Shown piece by piece: positions 6,388-9,590 of a stretch of DNA of 9,590 bases. The stretch covers positions 1-9,590 of the forward strand of contig JAUVIQ010000111.1 in NCBI GenBank assembly GCA_030592655.1, given 5' to 3'. Each line of letters starts with the position of its first letter. Position 1 is the first letter of the stretch. Origin of the DNA: Planctomycetales bacterium (GTDB taxonomy: Bacteria; Planctomycetota; Phycisphaerae; SM23-33). The position numbers and the translations under genes are program-made. The notes beneath the pieces are model-generated. The model worked only from the letters and a program-made list of their open reading frames with translations, did not search any database and had not been told where the DNA came from.

Positions 6388-6400
6388 AGGTTATTTAGGT
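6383..6400. repeat. 9-bp tandem duplication over the larE stop codon
   Basis: TATTTAGGT occurs twice in direct succession at 6383-6391 and 6392-6400. The first copy overlaps the end of the hairpin repeat and the second covers the last codons of the larE-like gene. Read on the - strand this gives CCT AAA TAA CCT AAA TAG, so a second in-frame stop follows the first. Confidence 0.7.
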
Positions 6401-7299
6401 TGAATCCCCTCGTTCATCGAACCGCTGCGAAAACCCTCCAGGTCCAGCGTAACGTAGGTGTAACCGAGTGCCTTGAGCGATTCGGTGATGCTATTGCGCA
6501 TCGAGGCTGCCTGTTCAATAGAATCGGCGGGGACTTCCACGCGAGCGATTGTGCCGTGGTCGCGCACCCGGCATTGGGCAAAACCGAGCGACCGCAGAAT
6601 ATCCTCAGCCCGTTCAATACGCGAAAGTTTTTCGTCCGTAATCTCCATGCCGTAAGGGATGCGTGTAGCCAGGCAGGCGAAGGCTGGCGAGTTCCAGTTC
6701 GGAAGGTCCATCGCCTTTGCAGCGGCGCGGATTTCGGCCTTGGACAGACCGGCTTCGGCCAGCGGGCAGCGGACGCTCATCTGCTCTTCCGCCCGTCGGC
6801 CCGGACGATAATCGCCGCTGTCGTCGGCATTCGTACCGGTAATGACAATAAAATCGGGGACACCATACTCTTTTTTACCTTCCGGGGTCGCCCCATTGAA
6901 TTTCCCAGGTAAAAAAGAGTATGGTGTCCCCGATTTTATTTGACCCAGAATCATGGCCTTGCAGTGATAGCACCGGTCAGGCGGATTGGTGGTGAATTTC
7001 GCATCGGACATTTGAGGTGTTTCGATTTCCTGGAGTTTCACACCTACCAGTCCGGCGATTTCCCGTGCCGTTGCACGTTCGCGCTGCGGGAAGATGGTCG
7101 AGACAGCCATTGCCGCAAGGACATTTTCACCTCCGAGCGTCTCTGCCGACATCGCCAGCAGCAGCGAACTGTCAGTCCCGCCGCTGAAGGCGACGATAAC
7201 CCGCCGAAGCGATAAGAGTATTTCCCGGCACCGGCCGAGTTTTTCCCGGAGGGCCGAAGGGAGATTTGCGAATCTTTCATTTATTGTTTCGCTGCTCAT
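6391..7299 (-). CDS. larE: LarE-like ATP-dependent sulfurtransferase with in-frame palindromic insertion
   Basis: This 302-residue cytosolic protein belongs to the PP-loop ATPase family. LarE adenylates the pyridinium dicarboxylate mononucleotide carboxylates and adds sulfur, making the nickel-pincer cofactor of lactate racemase and related enzymes. The PP-loop SGGTDS is at 39-44. Other family motifs are CYHCK at 110-114, GTNADDSGDYRPG at 155-167, FACLATRIPYG at 207-217, and the C-terminal TLDLEGFRSGSMNE. Cys110, Cys113 and Cys209 fit the three-cysteine arrangement described for LarE proteins that hold a [4Fe-4S] cluster, rather than the single sacrificial Cys of the Lactobacillus enzyme. Residues from about 121 to 151 are encoded by a 94-bp palindrome. 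Without them the length would be about 270, near the family norm. No larB or larC is nearby. The gene is divergent from the peptidase gene. Whether the inserted protein still works is unknown. Confidence 0.82.
   Translation of the reverse strand: MSSETINERFANLPSALREKLGRCREILLSLRRVIVAFSGGTDSSLLLAMSAETLGGENVLAAMAVSTIFPQRERATAREIAGLVGVKLQEIETPQMSDAKFTTNPPDRCYHCKAMILGQIKSGTPYSFLPGKFNGATPEGKKEYGVPDFIVITGTNADDSGDYRPGRRAEEQMSVRCPLAEAGLSKAEIRAAAKAMDLPNWNSPAFACLATRIPYGMEITDEKLSRIERAEDILRSLGFAQCRVRDHGTIARVEVPADSIEQAASMRNSITESLKALGYTYVTLDLEGFRSGSMNEGIQPK
6847..6940. repeat. 94-bp palindromic element (34-bp perfect arms) inside larE
   Basis: Bases 6847-6880 are the exact reverse complement of 6907-6940, with all 34 pairs matching, and 26 bases lie between. 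The middle contains a smaller GGGG-TCG-CCCC hairpin at 6884-6894. The arms contain CGGGGACACCATACTC, next to A/T-rich ends. The element is read through on the - strand from the third base of Gln120 to the end of Ile151, giving KSGTPYSFLP on one arm and KKEYGVPDFI on the other. No stop codon occurs in that frame. Its layout matches paired REP-like or MITE-like repeats, two inverted copies of one unit. Confidence 0.9.
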
Positions 7300-7382
7300 T
7301 CTTTCATCTTTACCACAGATTCGACAAATTGACCAGCCTCATAACCTTGCCAGTCCGCCTCCGGCGCGATACGGTATTGCGT
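7300..7382. promoter_or_regulatory. Divergent intergenic region between larE-like and peptidase genes
   Basis: These 83 bases must hold the 5' signals of both divergent genes. On the + strand TTGCCA (7347-7352) and TACGGT (7370-7375) are spaced 17 bases apart. They are a weak candidate promoter that would put transcription start almost at the ATG. No strong Shine-Dalgarno is seen for the peptidase, which would suit a leaderless or very short 5' end. I see no convincing operator. Confidence 0.3.
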
Positions 7383-8486
7383 ATGAATAAGCGGAATATA
7401 TTCACTCGTCGGTTTGCCTCGGTGCGCAGGATGATGCGCAGCGGCAAGGTTGACGCGATGCTGCTGACCGAGCCGCACAACGTGCGCTATTGCAGCGGGT
7501 TCACCGGCGAAGACTCTTTCCTGCTTCTCGGCAAACGATGGACACGATTGTTGACCGATGGACGTTTCACCGAACAGGCCCGGATTGACTGCCCGCATAT
7601 CAAAACCGTCGTCCGCAAAGGCAAAATGACCGATGCGATCGCCGAGGTGCTGGCAGGGCAAAAAGTCCGCCGGCTTGGAATTGAGGGGAATTCCGTAACG
7701 GTGTCGTTCAAGGCCAGGCTTGAGCCCGCTCTGAAGCGGGTGCGGATTAAGGTCTTCGGCGACGAGATAGATACGCTCCGGCAGATCAAGGACGACGTCG
7801 AGTTGGCGGCGATTCGCAAGGCTGTTCGTGTGGCGGAAAAGGCGTTTTTGACCCTTACCGCCGGAGGGGCGAAGAAATTTATCGGGCAATCGGAGCGTCG
7901 GATCGCAGCCGAACTGGAATACCTCATGCGCCAAGGCGGCGCGTCGGGAGCATCGTTCGAGACCATTGTGGCAGCCGGCGCTAATTCGGCCCTGCCGCAC
8001 TATCGACCGGGAAGCAGGATAATCCGTCGAGGCGACGCCGTTCTGATCGATTGGGGTGCAGTGGTCGATGGATACTGCTCCGACTTGACGCGAGTTGTTT
8101 TTGTCGGTAAAATCCCGCCTCGAATCGAGAAGATTTACAAGATCGTGCTTCGAGGACAATTGGCCGGTATCAAAGCGATTCGTCCGGGCGTAAAATGTGC
8201 GTCGGTAGATTCGGCGGCCAGGGACGTTATCGCCGCCTCTGGTTACGGCGATGCGTTCTCGCACGGCTTGGGGCATGGTGTCGGCTTGGCGGTACATGAA
8301 CTGCCTCACCTGGGACGAAAGGTAAGAAAGACCCTCCAGGCCGGAATGGTCGTTACCGTCGAACCGGGAATATATCTGCCCGGAATCGGCGGCGTCCGCA
8401 TTGAGGATGACGTAACGGTCGTACCCGGCGGCGCAAAAAGGATAAGCCGACTGAGCCGGCGACTGGAAGAGATGGTGCTGCGATAA
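7383..8486 (+). CDS. M24-family Xaa-Pro metallopeptidase (aminopeptidase P/prolidase type)
   Basis: This 367-residue cytosolic dimetal peptidase cleaves bonds before proline in peptides or X-Pro dipeptides. The N-terminal creatinase-like domain covers about 1-135, with LLTEPHNVRYCSGFTG at 28-42. The catalytic pita-bread domain follows. All five metal ligands are present: Asp223 (LIDWGA), Asp234 (CSDLTR), His298 (GLGHGVGL), Glu327 (TVEPGIYL) and Glu341 (RIEDDVTV). The supporting histidines are His206 (LPHYRPG) and His305 (VHELPH). I chose ATG 7383 because the family's N-terminal helix (RRFASVRRMMRSGKVDAMLL) begins right there. An in-frame ATG at 7266 would add 39 atypical residues and overlap the divergent larE-like gene. 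Fifteen bases separate it from accB. The order peptidase-accB-accC is common in bacteria, sometimes with efp between. Confidence 0.9.
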   Translation: MNKRNIFTRRFASVRRMMRSGKVDAMLLTEPHNVRYCSGFTGEDSFLLLGKRWTRLLTDGRFTEQARIDCPHIKTVVRKGKMTDAIAEVLAGQKVRRLGIEGNSVTVSFKARLEPALKRVRIKVFGDEIDTLRQIKDDVELAAIRKAVRVAEKAFLTLTAGGAKKFIGQSERRIAAELEYLMRQGGASGASFETIVAAGANSALPHYRPGSRIIRRGDAVLIDWGAVVDGYCSDLTRVVFVGKIPPRIEKIYKIVLRGQLAGIKAIRPGVKCASVDSAARDVIAASGYGDAFSHGLGHGVGLAVHELPHLGRKVRKTLQAGMVVTVEPGIYLPGIGGVRIEDDVTVVPGGAKRISRLSRRLEEMVLR

Positions 8487-8501
8487 AGAGAAGGAATTCT
8501 C

Positions 8502-8945
8502 ATGGATATGGATGAAATCAAGGAACTGGTTCGATTAATGGTCGAGAACGAACTTTCCGAACTGGACGTCAGCGACGGTGAAAACAAGGTCAAACTCAAG
8601 CGCGGCGCCGGCGGCGAACCGGTCATAGTCGCAGCGCCGGCCCCGGCACCCGCTGCTGCACCAGTACAAACGGGTATCGCCGCACCGACCGCCGCCGAGG
8701 AAGAACTCATCGAGATTAAAAGCCCGATGGTTGGAACCTTCTACGCCGCTGCCGATCCTGATTCTGAACCCAATGTAAGTGTCGGTTCCGGCGTCGATGC
8801 CGACACCGTCGTCTGCATCGTCGAGGCAATGAAGGTAATGAACGAGATCAAGGCTGATTGTACCGGTACGATTACCGAGATATGCGTCAAGAACGCCCAG
8901 CCTGTGGAATACGGACAGGTGCTCTTCAAGGTAAAACCCGCCTGA
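8502..8945 (+). CDS. accB: Acetyl-CoA carboxylase biotin carboxyl carrier protein
   Basis: This 147-residue cytosolic protein carries the biotin that shuttles CO2 from biotin carboxylase to the carboxyltransferase in the first step of fatty-acid synthesis. The N-terminal region (residues 1-36, MDEIKELVRLMVENELSELD) is the typical AccB helix that docks with AccC. An Ala/Pro-rich flexible linker spans about 43-66 (APAPAPAAAPVQ). The biotinyl domain runs from about 68 to the end, with SPMVGTFY at 74-81, the thumb-containing stretch after it, and the biotinylated Lys111 in VEAMKVMNEIKAD (the usual Leu after the Lys is Val). Length is normal. AAGGA upstream gives a good ribosome site for ATG 8502. 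It lies 15 bases after the peptidase gene and 33 bases before accC, so one operon is likely. Confidence 0.95.
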   Translation: MDMDEIKELVRLMVENELSELDVSDGENKVKLKRGAGGEPVIVAAPAPAPAAAPVQTGIAAPTAAEEELIEIKSPMVGTFYAAADPDSEPNVSVGSGVDADTVVCIVEAMKVMNEIKADCTGTITEICVKNAQPVEYGQVLFKVKPA

Positions 8946-8978
8946 TTATTACGTTACGGTTTCGAGGAATAAAACAGG

Positions 8979-9590
8979 ATGTTTTCACGGATTTTAATAG
9001 CCAATCGCGGCGAAATTGCGCTGCGGATTATTCGCGCCTGCAAGGAACTCGGTATCGAGACGGTGGCGATCTATAGCGAAATCGACCGCGACGCCGGTTA
9101 CCTGCGACTGGCTGACGATCGCATCTGCATAGGTCCAGCCCCCGCGATCGACAGTTACCTGAACATTCCGCGAATCATCGCCGCTGCCGAACTCGCCGAC
9201 GTACAGGCAATTCATCCAGGTTACGGCTTCCTGGCTGAAAATGCACATTTCGCGGAGGTTTGCCGTAGTTGCCGGATAGAATTCATCGGTCCGAGCGTCA
9301 AGAGTATGCAGTTGCTGGGCGACAAGATTCGCGCCAAGGAACTTGCCAGGTCGGTCAACGTCCCGACAGCGCCGGACAGCAACGGGGTCGTAGAGACAGC
9401 AGAAGACGCCGTATCCATCGCTGAAAGAATAGGGTATCCGGTCGTGCTGAAGGCGTCGGCGGGCGGCGGCGGACGCGGAATACGCTTCGCGCATAATCAG
9501 GCCACGCTGAAATCGCTCTTCAAACAGGCGCAGAGGGAGGCAGAGATAAGTTTCAAAGACGGGCGACTTTACATGGAAAAGTGCATCGAG
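8979..9590 (+). CDS. accC: Acetyl-CoA carboxylase biotin carboxylase subunit (3'-partial)
   Basis: The first 204 residues are present; the gene runs off the right edge in frame (the family is usually about 450 residues). It carboxylates biotin on AccB using ATP and bicarbonate. The preATP-grasp domain is at about 1-115, with FSRILIANRGEIALRIIRAC, GPAPAIDSYLNI and HPGYGFLAENAHFAEVC. The ATP-grasp part begins with Lys116 in LLGDKIRAK and Lys158 in PVVLKASAGGGGRGIR, whose GGGGRG at 162-167 is the nucleotide-binding glycine loop. The visible end matches the QREAE...YMEKCIE part of the family. A small oddity is DRDAGYLRLADD at 36-47, where most relatives have a His. GAGGA at 8964-8968 lies 10 bases before ATG 8979. 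Confidence 0.95.
   Translation, partial: MFSRILIANRGEIALRIIRACKELGIETVAIYSEIDRDAGYLRLADDRICIGPAPAIDSYLNIPRIIAAAELADVQAIHPGYGFLAENAHFAEVCRSCRIEFIGPSVKSMQLLGDKIRAKELARSVNVPTAPDSNGVVETAEDAVSIAERIGYPVVLKASAGGGGRGIRFAHNQATLKSLFKQAQREAEISFKDGRLYMEKCIE

Noticed and set aside
6847..6940. The palindrome as an intrinsic terminator or a CRISPR repeat
   Set aside because: It lies in the middle of an open coding frame and is a single inverted pair. There is no array of direct repeats with unique spacers.
7266..7382. Upstream in-frame start giving a 406-residue peptidase
   Set aside because: The extra 39 residues are not family-like and overlap the divergent larE-like gene. ATG 7383 begins exactly at the expected N-terminal helix.
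7296..8309. Long open frame of 337 codons on the - strand across the peptidase gene
   Set aside because: It overlaps an M24 peptidase with all metal ligands in the other strand. Its own translation shows no family features.

Overview
The window is a gene-dense piece of a bacterial chromosome, roughly 55-60 % GC by eye, with nearly everything on the + strand and only two adjacent genes on the - strand. The genes point to a Gram-negative-type (diderm) heterotroph: an MlaF/MlaD phospholipid-transport pair, the biotin-dependent start of fatty-acid synthesis (accB-accC) behind an M24 peptidase, and a polyol dehydrogenase. Codon use, long low-complexity linkers and the style of the hypothetical proteins would suit the Planctomycetota (Phycisphaerae-like), but that is an impression, not something the sequence proves.

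Layout. (1) Bases 1-2757: four + strand genes. They are a membrane-anchored TPR protein (probably cut by the window's left edge), a secreted or anchored 392-residue helical-barrel protein resembling the linalool dehydratase/isomerase superfamily, a 104-residue two-helix membrane protein coupled to it by a 4-base stop/start overlap, and an unrecognised 238-residue membrane-anchored protein whose 3' end runs through a perfect hairpin. (2) 2866-3903: a zinc-dependent xylitol/sorbitol-type dehydrogenase with its own strong ribosome site. (3) 4013-5897: mlaF and mlaD, overlapping by 20 bases, with no mlaE permease beside them. (4) 5927-7299: the - strand block, with a 128-residue unrecognised protein bracketed by two near-identical 23-bp hairpin repeats, then a larE-like sulfurtransferase gene. 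(5) 7383-9590: divergent + strand Xaa-Pro peptidase, accB, and the first 204 codons of accC, running off the window.

The most striking feature is in region 4. The larE-like gene contains a 94-bp near-complete palindrome (two perfect 34-bp arms around 26 bases) that keeps the reading frame open and adds about 30 residues between the Cys-x-x-Cys motif and the GTNADD motif. The 34-bp unit shares a GGGGAC core and A/T-rich flanks with the two 23-bp hairpin repeats about 0.5 kb away. A family of small palindromic repeats, possibly moved by a REP-associated (Y1/RAYT) transposase elsewhere in the genome, therefore seems to have colonised this 1-kb stretch, once inside a coding sequence and twice around a small gene of unknown function.

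No tRNA, rRNA, CRISPR array, integrase or transposase gene was seen, and no gap between genes exceeds about 110 bases.
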